Shown here: one piece after another, positions 12,601 through 19,012 of the stretch
Layout: each line of letters begins with the position of its first letter
Position numbering within the stretch: the first letter of the stretch is position 1
Source of the DNA: Hyphomicrobiales bacterium
Lineage (GTDB): Bacteria; Pseudomonadota; Alphaproteobacteria; Rhodospirillales; JACKKN01
DNA: 64,000 nt
NCBI GenBank assembly: GCA_024236415.1
Contig: JACKKN010000013.1
Location: forward strand, 62,001 to 126,000
Reading direction: 5' to 3'
Made by a program: the position numbers and the translations under genes
The notes under the pieces: generated by a model
Databases searched by the model: none
Seen by the model: the letters and a program-made list of their open reading frames with translations, nothing else
Told to the model about the DNA's origin: nothing

Positions 12601-15600
12601 GGGCGTGCCGTACTTGGCCAGCCACAGGACGTCCTCGTTCAGGCCGCTCTCGCCCTTGCCGAACACGGCGGCCAGCACCCGTTCGCGGTACTTCTCGTCG
12701 CGCTCGATCAGTTCGTCGGCGCCCCAGGCCACGGCCCCGGTCTTGGTGTCGATCAGGTTGCCGGCGGCGTCGAATTCGAACCGGCCGTTGCCCTCCAGGG
12801 TGCGGGCCAGGGCCTCGGTGAAGGTCTCGCCGGGGCGCACCTGGATGTCCACCAGGCGGCCGCCCAGCTCGATGTTGCGGGCGGTGTAGCCGAAGCTGTC
12901 GGCGATCTGGTCGGCCAGGTCGTCCAGGGTGTCGGCGGTGGTCGGCGGGGTCGGCGGCGGCGGCGGCGGACGCCGGGTCAGCAGCGTCGAGACGCCGTTG
13001 TACTGTTCCTCCATGGCCGCCGTGTACTTGTCGTCATAGGCGCGCACCGAGTCGCCGGTGATGACCAGGTTGCCCTGGCCGTCGAGCCAGTTGCCGGCGG
13101 CATCCTGGGTGTAGCCCTGGGCCCGCAGGGCGTCGGCCAGGGCGTCGGTCAGGCTGGTGAAGCCGTCGATGGTCAGGGTGGCGTCGCGGCCGTCGGCCAG
13201 CTTGATCTTCACCCGCTTGGGCTTGTTTTCCAGGATCACCCGCTTGACCTGGGCCCCGGCCTTGGAATCGGCGCGCACCAGGTTGCCGGTGCGCGGGTCG
13301 CGGATGAAGTCGCCCGAGGCCAGCATCTCGACCTCGCGCTCGCGGCGGATCTCGTCGGGGGTCTTGAAGCGCACCTTGCCCGTGTTGGGGTCGCGCACGA
13401 AGTCGTCCTCGTGCTCGGCCATCATGCGGTTTTCCCACTGGGCCTTGGTCTCGAAGTCCCGGGCGCCGTACTCGCGGGCGCGGTTGAACATGCTGTCCAC
13501 CTGGTCCTCGGACCAGCCGGCGTCCAGCAGGTCGAGGCAGGTGTAGGCCCGGCCCAGGCCGCCCAGGCGGCTCTGCACGAAGTCGCGCATCTGCTCCATG
13601 CTGTCGAACCGGTGCACGGTGACGAAGGGGCCCAGGCGCTCCTCCATCAGCTTGGCCACGTATTCCGGGTCCTCCAGGTCCGACTTCTTGTGCACCATGC
13701 CCAGGCCGCCGACCCGCTCCTGGGCGAACTGCTGCAGGGCGTCCACGCTCTCGAACTCGTGGGCCCAGCCCAGGCCGCCGACGGCCTGGTTGAACTCCTT
13801 GACGAAATTCTCCGGCTTCTCGATCTCCGAGCGCAGGCGCGCCACCCCCAGGCCGCCCAGGCGGGCCTGGGCGATGTCGCGCATCTCCTCGTCGCTGTTG
13901 AAGCGGTGCACCACGCCGTTGCCGGCAACCCGGTCGCGCAAAATCTGCTCCAGCCGGTCGGGGTCGTCCAGCACCTCCTTGGAATAGACCCCGCCGGCGT
14001 TGCCCGCGACCATCAGGTCGGCGCCGTCGCGCAGCTTCTCCTCCACCTCGCTGATCTTGAACACGGCGCCCGTCTGGCCGGTGAAGGACTGGGCCGGGTT
14101 GCCGGTGGCCGCCGGCACGGGGGCACCGGCGTCGGCGGACGGTGCTTCCTGGGGCAGCTTGACCAAAGCCGGGGCCTGGCCGGCGAAGGCGGTGAAGTTG
14201 TCCATGGCCTGCTGGGTGATGGTGCCGTCGGCGCCGCGCAGGACCGAGTTGGCGCCAACCCCGAAGGCGCCGGTGCGGGCGATGCGCTGGGTCAGCTCCT
14301 GGGTATAGCCCTTGACGTCGGTGCCGCCCGACCGTTCCACCACCTTGGCGTAGCCGGCGTCGGTGCCCAGGCGCAGGGTCTCGTCCTGCAGGGCCTCGGT
14401 GCTGGTGTCGAACCGGTTCAGGGCCTGGTACAGGACCGGCGACTTGGCGGCGGCACCGTCCAGCACGGCGCGGCGGCCGTCGACCTCGGCGGTCAGCTTC
14501 TTCAGCCCCACCTCCAGGCCCTCGATGCGGTTGCCGGCCTTCAGCTCCTGCAATGCCGTCATGCGCGCGGCGTTCAGGGTCTTCTGCATCTCGGGCAGCT
14601 CCATGGCCGCCTTCTGCACCTTGGGCGCCAGGTCGCGGGTGGCGAACACCAGGTTCTGCTGGTCCAGGTCGACCCGGGTCGCCAGCTTGTCCTGCTTGCC
14701 GGCGTACAGCGACTTGGCCACCGCCACCTCGGCGTCGGCCCGCAGGGTGCGGGCCATGGTCAGGCGGCCGTCGTGGAAGGCCATGCGCTGCTGGTCCAGG
14801 GGCTGCAACGACTTGACCTCGCGGATGCCCATGTCGCCGGTCAGGGCCACCTCCTTGACCGCCTGGCCCCGGTCCAGGCTGACGCCGACGGTGCGGCCGG
14901 CGTCGGCGGTGGTGATCTCGCGCGCCGCCAGCAGGCGCTCCTTGCCGACGACCTCGGAATAGAGGACCTGGGCCGCCGCCTGTTCCAGGTACTGCACCGG
15001 CGCTTTGCCGGCAGCGGCGCGCACCCCGTCCTCCAGCTTGGACAGCAGGGGCATGGCCCCGGCCACCCTGGAGACGAAGGCCCGCGCCGTGTCCATGTCC
15101 TTGGGCAGCAGCATGGGGGTGCCCAGGGCCGGCACCGCCACCGACCGCGTCTCGGGCGTATCGGTGGCGCCCTTGGTCTGCACCACCACGGTCTGCGCCG
15201 CCTGGGTGCCCAGGTCGGCGCCGGCCAGGCGCTGGTACACCCGGCCCACGGCGGTGTTCAGGTCGGGCGGCAGGGTATCGCCGGGCCGGTACTTGGACAG
15301 CATGGGCCCCAGCTTGCCGATCTCGCCGCGGACGCCGGGATCGAGCACCTGTTTCATCAGCTGCGCTGCGGCGGCGCCGTCCGAGGGTTCCAGCAGGGGA
15401 TGCACCGGGATGGCGCCGCCCGAATTGGCCGAGGACTCCACCAGCTTGGAGAAGGTGCGCAGGGGGTCCTGGACCGTGGCGTCGACCACGTTGCGCTGGA
15501 TGCCCACGGCTTCCTTGTACTTGGCCTGGGCCAGGTCCAGCTCCACCTCGCCGGCGCCCGAGGCCATGGCCGTCTGCATCTCGGCCAGGGCCAGGTCCAC

Positions 15601-17070
15601 CTTGCCATGGGCGCGGTCGCCGGGCAGCAGGTCGTCGGCGGCGTCGGTGTAGGCCTGCTGGGTGGCCTGGTCGGCGCCGAACTTGGCGGCGATGACGTCG
15701 GGGTCCAGGCTGCTGTACCGTTCCGCCGTCTGGCGGCAGCTGAACGGCGAGAACCCGCCGCCCCCGCCGCCACCGCCACCGCCGCCCCGGCCGCCGCCCC
15801 GGTCGCCGCCGCCGCCCTTCTTCTTTTTCTTCTTCTTGCCCGGCTTGGCGCCGACGTCGATGGTCACCGTGGCGACGTCGGTCTCGCCGCTGGAATCGGT
15901 CAGCATGTAGGTGAAGCTGTCGGTGCCGCCGTCGCGGAAGGTGGGGTAGTTCTTGTAGCGCCAGTTGCCGCTGCGGTACAGCACCATGGCGCCGTACTTG
16001 GTGCGCGAGATCAGGCTGACCCGGCCGCTGCCGTCGTGCTTGTCGTTGCCCATGACGTTGCCGCGCACCCGCTTGCGGTAGTCGGTGGCGGCCAGGTCGT
16101 CGACGGCGTCCAGCTCGTGGTCCTCGGGGTCGGGATCGGGGTCCGGAACCGGTGCCGGGATGCAGCAGGGCACCTCGTTGCCGCCGTTGATCACCACGCC
16201 CGGCTGCTGCGGGCCGGCCACCGGCGGTTCCTCCTTCTTCTTGCGCCGCGTGGTGGTGCCGCCCACGTCGTTGCCGCCGCCGTCGACATGGGCGACGCCG
16301 CCGTTGTAGATCCCTGCAAGCGAGTTGATCAGGGCGATCAGCGAGCCGGGCGTCGGCTTCGAGTAGATCATGCCGTCCAGGTTGATGTCGGCGGACTGGT
16401 GGATCAGGGCCTTGGCCCGGTCGGCCGAGGCGAGACGGGCCTCGCTGGCCACCTTCTGCATCTCGGCCCAGTCGATGCGGCTTTGGTGGTCGGCGGCGAT
16501 CTGCTGGTCGCTGTGGCCCTTGGCGGACGAGCAGCCGTTGTAGGTCTTGGGCGGCACCTCCTGCTGCTGGGCGGTTTCGGCCGCCACCTCGGCGGCCAGC
16601 TCGCCGGCCGTCTCCGCCTCCACCTGGGCCTGGGACCTGGTCGGCTCCTTCGTCGCGGTCTTGTTGGCGGCGGGCGGCGGGGCGGTGGCGGTCTTGGCCG
16701 CCGGCTGCGCGGTTTCGGTTGTCGGGGTCTTGGCGGTCGGGGACTTGCCGTCCGCCTTGGCATCGCCGGCGGTGTCGGGCGGCGGCGCCATGTCCTTGGT
16801 GACGTCCTTCTTCTTGGGCGCGTCCTTGCGGTACTGCAGGCCCGAGAAGGGGTTGTCGGACTTCCCGGCATCGCCGCCGCCGTCCTGGCGCAGGCCCTGG
16901 GGGATGGTAAAAGACGGGGTGCCGCCGGCCTTGCGGTAGCCCAGTTCGGCGGCCATGCTCGAGACCACCAGCACCGGCGCCGCAACCACGGCCAGCAGCA
17001 ACGCGGCCCCCGCGGCGCCGCGCCGGGTCGGCCGCAACCGGGTCCGGTTTGTGCGATACCTGGCCGTCAT
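607..17070 (-). CDS. Giant exported protein (5487 aa) with C39-like papain-fold and kinase-fold C-terminus
   Basis: No known family covers this protein. The start is ATG 17070 with GGAGG 6 nt upstream. Visible from the N-terminus: basic n-region and hydrophobic segment (residues 17-40, signal peptide or anchor); Pro/Thr/Lys-rich stretch to ~150; cadherin/VCBS-like beta domain (~320-407); poly-Lys then poly-Gly linker (~408-435); helical region; alternating GGLG repeats (~1026-1176); long charged coiled coils (~1470-2640); hydrophobic Gly/Ala-rich segment (~2800-2990) like the pre-toxin regions of polymorphic toxins; two nucleotidyltransferase-like segments (~3550-3610 FGSTNLTSDYDLSVTG; ~4177-4253 TSGKMGNDLDFSVTG). 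A papain-like C39 segment follows (C5009 in NDTCGLMAFE, H5099 in SYHWVRVENF, D5121 in VGDPGSGKSW). Last comes a kinase-like segment (K5250 in AIKF, D5346 and N5351 in WDDPRMANIYF, D5368 in LDIDR) and an Arg-rich tail. It lies 61 bp downstream of a CsgG-like gene, which may encode its exporter. Toxin or adhesin function is inferred. Confidence 0.85.
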   Translation of the reverse strand: MTARYRTNRTRLRPTRRGAAGAALLLAVVAAPVLVVSSMAAELGYRKAGGTPSFTIPQGLRQDGGGDAGKSDNPFSGLQYRKDAPKKKDVTKDMAPPPDTAGDAKADGKSPTAKTPTTETAQPAAKTATAPPPAANKTATKEPTRSQAQVEAETAGELAAEVAAETAQQQEVPPKTYNGCSSAKGHSDQQIAADHQSRIDWAEMQKVASEARLASADRAKALIHQSADINLDGMIYSKPTPGSLIALINSLAGIYNGGVAHVDGGGNDVGGTTTRRKKKEEPPVAGPQQPGVVINGGNEVPCCIPAPVPDPDPDPEDHELDAVDDLAATDYRKRVRGNVMGNDKHDGSGRVSLISRTKYGAMVLYRSGNWRYKNYPTFRDGGTDSFTYMLTDSSGETDVATVTIDVGAKPGKKKKKKKGGGGDRGGGRGGGGGGGGGGGFSPFSCRQTAERYSSLDPDVIAAKFGADQATQQAYTDAADDLLPGDRAHGKVDLALAEMQTAMASGAGEVELDLAQAKYKEAVGIQRNVVDATVQDPLRTFSKLVESSANSGGAIPVHPLLEPSDGAAAAQLMKQVLDPGVRGEIGKLGPMLSKYRPGDTLPPDLNTAVGRVYQRLAGADLGTQAAQTVVVQTKGATDTPETRSVAVPALGTPMLLPKDMDTARAFVSRVAGAMPLLSKLEDGVRAAAGKAPVQYLEQAAAQVLYSEVVGKERLLAAREITTADAGRTVGVSLDRGQAVKEVALTGDMGIREVKSLQPLDQQRMAFHDGRLTMARTLRADAEVAVAKSLYAGKQDKLATRVDLDQQNLVFATRDLAPKVQKAAMELPEMQKTLNAARMTALQELKAGNRIEGLEVGLKKLTAEVDGRRAVLDGAAAKSPVLYQALNRFDTSTEALQDETLRLGTDAGYAKVVERSGGTDVKGYTQELTQRIARTGAFGVGANSVLRGADGTITQQAMDNFTAFAGQAPALVKLPQEAPSADAGAPVPAATGNPAQSFTGQTGAVFKISEVEEKLRDGADLMVAGNAGGVYSKEVLDDPDRLEQILRDRVAGNGVVHRFNSDEEMRDIAQARLGGLGVARLRSEIEKPENFVKEFNQAVGGLGWAHEFESVDALQQFAQERVGGLGMVHKKSDLEDPEYVAKLMEERLGPFVTVHRFDSMEQMRDFVQSRLGGLGRAYTCLDLLDAGWSEDQVDSMFNRAREYGARDFETKAQWENRMMAEHEDDFVRDPNTGKVRFKTPDEIRREREVEMLASGDFIRDPRTGNLVRADSKAGAQVKRVILENKPKRVKIKLADGRDATLTIDGFTSLTDALADALRAQGYTQDAAGNWLDGQGNLVITGDSVRAYDDKYTAAMEEQYNGVSTLLTRRPPPPPPTPPTTADTLDDLADQIADSFGYTARNIELGGRLVDIQVRPGETFTEALARTLEGNGRFEFDAAGNLIDTKTGAVAWGADELIERDEKYRERVLAAVFGKGESGLNEDVLWLAKYGTPEQKQRAQQILDDLARRAEAVQKAEAAQRAVQDKLAALDADTTLTAREKRAQREALLAQLDQATQTRLDVEKGLIDQATTANESASRAQAASYTREERKVIDLTNDAKKIEDDIRALEAQKLAARTETQRKRLQQEIDKKLEQLYGLDQRIREARVEVENPARLEGRVPDLEIAADRFSGTTAADWRDAKARAVAVGYVTIGGEKRAVYLGPGGEPFRDPAGNLIDVPADVGKKYNDQIAARLAKEKDYYDRNKDKLAQALAAEQKTREEIAALEKKARDEGRELRGWEQTKLAGLQKKLAEQTGEVTEIATRIRERTQGYAALQQLVTGADGTVNADVKALIDMADAQAVKIQEDRAANQRAYDTGAATITYEIDGVKGEYKTEKARAYEREQAEKAKAAAEAAAARIAAEAAQAAYEMAKAAEQQMLREQAEARKKAEEFQRQMAAQSQALRGQFTRYEDELISAERRETSAAAELAAAQKDIELARAGRIPNTPELQKRYTDAQAALRKAQDEVAQKRMVSRQAQALAATNDPAVLARMNAQGKAIQTAAKAYESAQKLAAARYKALRDTQANPKATPDQIRRAREAYEAATRAEGTARQAVVDQQNMLGTMIDNALYTSTTPDYNKARLAQLEARAGDKGTQKGLTPEENEEYWRRRDIQQYFDKVDAAGDKLANIKRVREAYARDPKSVSIADQDNYLYASLTEEEMVILTGERQRQDLLRGLATAKDQGQAAIEASYIGEWMTSGRGGMGGKSLLHNDNVAQIRQELFGALDGRAAAQKDLADAQQLLTDRRAELAAAEAAFKKDPSDYTRRQVGFAQDLLYGAERRLRTAQDGVREAAADAKAVDQALSGNALLQDRQDRLTGAATLVAERQARLATALAASAVNPTSANLHQTQMAQEDLNRALEMLSGAQKGLAALATGNADPQGTGVRAPSYLDLLRADAKVKDDAARVQRQAEEQQYAAAREREYEALQALAKIKEAGGLDRTALEARRTAAQQELTRLQTQHQAAVAAGDKTKVADLERQIALQTRVEMGYDGAIRQQDADSRYASARLELARLRVAQAKAEEEGNSDEAKRLKKLVTQQQAVMTYQETYAANLRNQNIVDFNDAANTLVPREWEVSAQYKAQEEQYRFSRAVDIQRRLKQQDQQRAAAEGQIRTDIDTLDDQVTALQIARGDLWQKKRDGKIDAEEADEQLASLDGQIGIAQQKLSDARAALGYRSSLFDNGDRNLREEWDAFVAQNRKDGVGPTSEHAVNVLARDHGVNLDAIYLAPAEVLDRQRQGGSELVTLYQDQQVTGEKETWSDMFVSEFNPFREDSTIRQAASLPWLGKTLVANTVGLGKGLYGMVEGGVKLAVGTADATYESVGLLLGADIETDTLDSINNVLKVVNERGVGRIVHDIKEDFFRKLDKGDAVWNRGVAGGQIAAEVVAAALSGGSGALVKVATGLEKTAVALSRTARVLDKVSDLARIGGEVATTAARWSRASEYAADGLRVLAGRAISADSTLRAGARTLVGGLVNVADRPASLVARAVPEALQPGILPALRSSLAKASLHEVQNAQNMATALRRAENLLARAAKSNKTDEIATLVNEAMALKRTAQSFFDANPKAMDVLAEVGGLTNDVARLNPQRAAAALARRADLAEAGGDLAGSVALRRASIAAAGAAEAPDAATLALRKAAQESRDRRALAVLDDFVPDAATDPDAVAANLRRAFQGDGVADANLRRKADELAQSAALQRDTLAREADNLERALAGAPDEAREAGLRAVKAKRDQVADLDRVERVMRNLRDGADDAVPGGTQVARAAPDGGGAAGGAKKVDAEIPDADRPVVFDAPETPAGTAAVGTPDAKKTLNRPRGPPQVTEPVKAADLDSAARAAEANANLARRAADNVPGGKVSGDDLKAAREAYDDVLRKAKDNLATPAEVRAARQEYARLSTRDNYVKARKEAADDLALRQSILKKAAEDPDALQQLSKSDLDWLSGKRKDLTPDEEAWADELIRANGGDWFKVSKALNEGLSEIEMHKLVTYRKKVVDDMLDAAIREVEQETGHRLSRQAFGSTNLTSDYDLSVTGWGAEKVVGKFNAAFRKKFGREPGLFFDTNVYTDPVYNIFSRQALRKAGLDLPPTELDEFRQFLFDQMATRKYLNDQQWAQHVKILESTAPDEATRDLIRNAARQVDSAEAAARGRLDQRMQDIARRTGQDIGHKNVQLQAKNELYEEVLGSIDDFRNQHDFLSRLGPNRLDLEMPASSLTGEGTAYAEAVNKIRRLYAEGDIAGADALKAATLGGLENQMRNRQGTALYYASEAYQTQGTIAHVVGEIQAGGKPINFASLTVPKRKDVVPDPDAVNGYLNSFNENRANMFKELNELVGATGGYGDNAAKAAGKVGKYFIRQLDAAASAGVDLTQVLPERLIRATLTANAQRGSKSALKAALKEAGYADIEDFVRQAESASHLLLREGMKISPLRKLAPAAADHRREVDALLRSVGAFEPGNRAAIKRVYTSDAIPDEVPSALPTARATVDLDSRKADDIAQRLRSRADELRTSGADAEKVRVYDELAGEAQVRADRLRSADYQRALSSRENAGLRERITGGAVDDRALRRELDAARADGADAAVLRHMQSQVDATAARRAEVAKLLDETPDWETMSKKMTTDDPELAAGLSDFREWAWDQVQRRWPNTVRTGTSGKMGNDLDFSVTGPNAGRDQLAIEKFLAEEIEIAPGVRGLGSNWDKKLHSTAFGDPELIHIYDRLTDPAQRVAVRDGLAEVVEAAQLARLKHNMTPESWTAFKRSVPEVDAEALIARHPLPDDVDRAGLLLARDEAYQRLVASGFKDAEAAAQVSRIQVTLNRNDPEAYLSFGGVKQTVTFKEGLVKFDQPLVARMENGRVVVRPDPDATDPGLLLRLPGQRTAPRRFSNVNDLRKYLGELKGQQPGVRRVADQLVVQRTLNELEDTVLRVDPGERYQSVLGNIAFFEHQIEAAGGDALTALRRYQTSKYLDRVLSEAYEMGVPARAYEFLGEAKSLARRFYKERDPTIARFFGTETTALDAEDYARLQTKANDLLGKLRDLNNDIAARARRDAQSVLRHGHDNAFVPAADDPARFLDVAFGRGGKPASDAYRMARNALGDDAAGLFGDFARRDGAALRFPDGVDTVEDARLFTALARDLPEAEVARLAPNERRLYDLGRGASGTPAPLRVATPEADPARLARLQARIFEETGVLVDFVSPDGGNSLLAMLPRARGADLPGANLGRAAAGNPFGGNAGRAPGWNDAPGGPAAAGRPAPPPDNGARLAQNLMGEGDLRAAADARLRAAIDGVSTGGRVGAEAVEAFRQARRLSAAQAELDRLLTAARANGVPEADIARLTGAPESFALAPVVARQAAVRGLEEEILRRAGRLVPDAQVSELRRVLTRAADGTATAADDALLRRWITASAKDGDDFMAEVTRRGRVDFDTGFEPVASEDLARRVQAYAEAKNLIAHSETPTLWNNPNLLKSPTRGQGTPPQFYNDTCGLMAFEGVLRDRGMVPGLRSEEALRKAAVDANLFEPGKGMTRAELTDWINGHGGDVAWAGRKPTALELRSQLDADRDLIVMIRTGSDSYHWVRVENFEVSASDGRLWVAVGDPGSGKSWSTPADLFDAQIQGNNVLAIDWRQARAAAGAGQPVPRGRVARNQAGAGGAAGGSALGSSDVTPDSTPNWVRNNLADQDRVPRTGETWTGGETPYRIGRRLGGDSRSAYAQAFALDSHPDDAIKFVPNRRKDGEVERLFAAMRQAQDTLRAEGIPHLPVSRFDLDADIPYMIQMKADGPDYDVFSSIDNAVASGKWTPGHGKAVIELFDKLAAARIRWDDPRMANIYFKRLGDGRVEAGVLDIDRLARVGEETEALATSIQLMERVPWADFSGIRSLSGVRYDLSDPRYFMMKMFERKQWVTFDPDTGTWSSRILDFSEIERKFPGLRQDVGLQGGQARTRGRRRRRRPRPVPPRRLRRAA
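13545..13995 (-). repeat. Intragenic alternating GGLG repeats in the giant protein
   Basis: Residues ~1026-1176 of the giant protein consist of about six units of 23-26 residues in two alternating types. Type a reads like VHRFNSDEEMRDIAQARLGG followed by LG, with copies beginning HEFESVDALQQF and VHRFDSMEQMRDF. Type b is like LDDPDRLEQILRDRVAGNG, with copies KPENFVKEFNQAVGGLG and EDPEYVAKLMEERLGPF. Each unit pairs a short charged helix with a Gly turn. No database repeat family is recognised. Confidence 0.7.
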
Positions 17071-17131
17071 CCGCCGCCTCCGTCGAGGGGTGGGCCGGGC
17101 GGCCGCGGCCTCCCGGCCGGGGACGGGCGCG

Positions 17132-18169
17132 CTAGTTCTGCGCCCCTTCCATGACCACCAGGTCGCCGCGCTGGGGCTCCAGGTTGGACAGCGGCACGAA
17201 GCTGCCGAAGGCCAGCTTGTCCTCGACCCCGGTCAGCTCGATGGTGCCGACCACCTTCTTGCGCTTGCCCAGGATCTGGCCCGTGGACGGGTCGGTGAAG
17301 ATCTTGACGATACGCTCCACCTGGAAGCGGTCGCCGACGCGCACGCCGGCGCGGCCGCCGGCGTTGATGTAGATCTCCTGCTGGTCGAACTCGACCACCT
17401 GGGCCGACCAGGGGGTCTGGTTGGCGCGCGCCGCCGCCTGGATGACGATGCGGGTGATGGCCTTGCGCACGGCGTGGCCCAGGGGCGTCTTGTAGAACTG
17501 GTTGGTGCCCATGCTGATGCCCTTGTAGCCCAGGCTCAGGTCCCAGCTGGAATTGTCGATGTCCTCGGCGGCGCGGAAGACCTCCAGGATCTCGGTGGTG
17601 GTGGTGTCGACGAAGCGCACCTCCAGCACCACCTTGCCCGACGACGACTGCTTGGACACCGCGGCGCTGAGCACGCTGCCCAGCAGGCCGCCGCCCCCGC
17701 CGCCGCCGCTGGAGCCCGAGGCGCCCAGGCTGAACCCGCCGCCCTGGTCATCGGCGCCGAACTCCACCACCGAGCCGTAGATCATGATGTTGACGCCGAT
17801 GATCTTGCCGATCTGCGGCCCGCTGCCCTGGTGCACCAGCTTCTGGCCCTTCAGCTCCTGCTCGGACAGGATCTGGCTGACGTTGGCCCGCTCCAGCACG
17901 ATGAAGCGGTCCGATTCCTTCAGCGCCGTGGTCAGCATGGACGACACCCCGCCGCCCACGTCCCAGTCGCCGTACTTCTGCTTGAAGGCGCCCACGGCGT
18001 CGAACTTGCCCACGGCGACCACCCGCTTGGGGCCCTGGATCTGGGGCACCGGGTCGGTCAGGACCTGCGCCTGTTCGTCGGCCACGGCCGGGCCGGCGGC
18101 CACCAGGGCCGCCAGGGCCAGGACCAGCCCGGCGGCGCGCCGGCGGAAGGGATTCTGTTGTCGGTTCAT
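17132..18169 (-). CDS. CsgG-family outer-membrane secretion/assembly protein
   Basis: A 345-residue exported protein of the CsgG family, whose founding member forms the ungated outer-membrane channel that exports curli subunits. Evidence is the core pattern RVVAVGKFDAVGAF, VGGGVSSMLTTAL, DRFIVLERANVSQILSEQEL and IGVNIMIYGSVVEF, then a C-terminal beta-rich part with INAGGRAGVRVGDRFQVERI. It begins MNRQQNPFRRR followed by a hydrophobic stretch and AVADEQ, a Sec signal peptide without a lipobox; classical CsgG is a lipoprotein. A poly-Ser/Gly insertion (~residues 130-165) falls in the middle. The ATG at 18169 is chosen because it starts the signal peptide; the frame is open further upstream but overlaps the lipoprotein gene. 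It lies between a lipoprotein gene and the giant gene, all on the same strand, suggesting one operon and a role in export or surface assembly. CsgE/CsgF-like partners are not seen. Confidence 0.85.
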   Translation of the reverse strand: MNRQQNPFRRRAAGLVLALAALVAAGPAVADEQAQVLTDPVPQIQGPKRVVAVGKFDAVGAFKQKYGDWDVGGGVSSMLTTALKESDRFIVLERANVSQILSEQELKGQKLVHQGSGPQIGKIIGVNIMIYGSVVEFGADDQGGGFSLGASGSSGGGGGGGLLGSVLSAAVSKQSSSGKVVLEVRFVDTTTTEILEVFRAAEDIDNSSWDLSLGYKGISMGTNQFYKTPLGHAVRKAITRIVIQAAARANQTPWSAQVVEFDQQEIYINAGGRAGVRVGDRFQVERIVKIFTDPSTGQILGKRKKVVGTIELTGVEDKLAFGSFVPLSNLEPQRGDLVVMEGAQN

Positions 18170-18270
18170 GGCTCTGCGCTCCCTAAACGTTGGCTGCCGG
18201 CGCCTGGGCCGCATGGCGGTGGCGCCGGTCGTTCGTTCGGTTTGTTTGTCGGCGCCGCCCGGCCCCGATC

Positions 18271-18840
18271 CTAGCGGACCGGGGTCCAGGCGCCGGTCTT
18301 GCGATCGATGCTGTACTCCTCGACCAGGGACCCGTCGGCGGTCACCACCTGGGCCGTGACCGCGTCTCCGCTCTCGCGCACCTGGCCCACGCGCAGGTGC
18401 GGGTTGCCCACCACCATCAGGCGGTATTCCAGGATCAGGCGGACCGACTTCTCGGTCGGTCCGTCGGGGCCATAGACGGCGGCCACGCCCTGGCCGCCGC
18501 CGGGGACCATGGGGGTTCCCGCCGGCGGCAGGATGCCGGTGCCGGCCGGATCGGCCATCTGCTGGATCAGGGCGCCCAGGCGGCGCATCTGCAGGCCCAG
18601 GGCGTAGTAGTCCACGTGGCGGTTGAATTCCGGTTCGTAGTCGACGGTGGGGTAGCCCAGGCGGCTGGCCGCCCGCGCCGCCGCGGCCTCGCGTTCGCGC
18701 TTGGCGCGCTGGTGCTGCATCTCCTCGGCCGTGGGGGCGCGGGCGCCATCGGCCCATGCCGCCATGGGAACGGCCGCGCAGCCGGCCAGGACGGCCAGGG
18801 CCAGGAGGACCGCATACGCTGGGAATCGTCGGGGAATCAT
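18271..18840 (-). CDS. Predicted outer-membrane lipoprotein of unknown function
   Basis: A 189-residue protein starting MIPRRFPAYAVLLALAVLAG with the lipobox Cys at position 21 (LAGC), so probably lipidated and anchored in the outer membrane. A short charged helix (EEMQHQRAKREREAAAARAA) follows, then a mixed alpha/beta domain ending in SLVEEYSIDRKTGAWTPVR. ATG 18840 is chosen because it begins the signal peptide and has GAGGA just upstream; an in-frame start 36 bp earlier is less likely. It is the first gene of the lipoprotein-CsgG-like-giant set, with a 101-bp gap to the CsgG-like gene. The family is not recognised; its position suggests an accessory or pilotin-like part of the export apparatus. 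Confidence 0.75.
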   Translation of the reverse strand: MIPRRFPAYAVLLALAVLAGCAAVPMAAWADGARAPTAEEMQHQRAKREREAAAARAASRLGYPTVDYEPEFNRHVDYYALGLQMRRLGALIQQMADPAGTGILPPAGTPMVPGGGQGVAAVYGPDGPTEKSVRLILEYRLMVVGNPHLRVGQVRESGDAVTAQVVTADGSLVEEYSIDRKTGAWTPVR

Positions 18841-18915
18841 GGTTCCTCGCACGTTGAGAATGGGTACCAGCCGCAAAAGTGTGGCAAATGACCGTTACAT
18901 CGTAAAGTCAATTCG

Positions 18916-18944
18916 CCGAGAACGGCCCGCGGCCCGGTTCTCGG
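18916..18944. promoter_or_regulatory. Hairpin in the divergent lipoprotein/NIPSNAP spacer
   Basis: CCGAGAAC (18916-18923) pairs perfectly with GTTCTCGG (18937-18944) around a GC-rich loop, in the 172-bp region between the minus-strand lipoprotein gene and the plus-strand NIPSNAP gene. There is no T-run, so an operator or structured leader is more likely than a terminator. Confidence 0.35.
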
Positions 18945-19012
18945 AATTGGCCGGCCGCGGCGCCGCCGTGGTATGAATCGGCGGGTTCCGGCAACAGCAA
19001 GGGGAGGACGCG

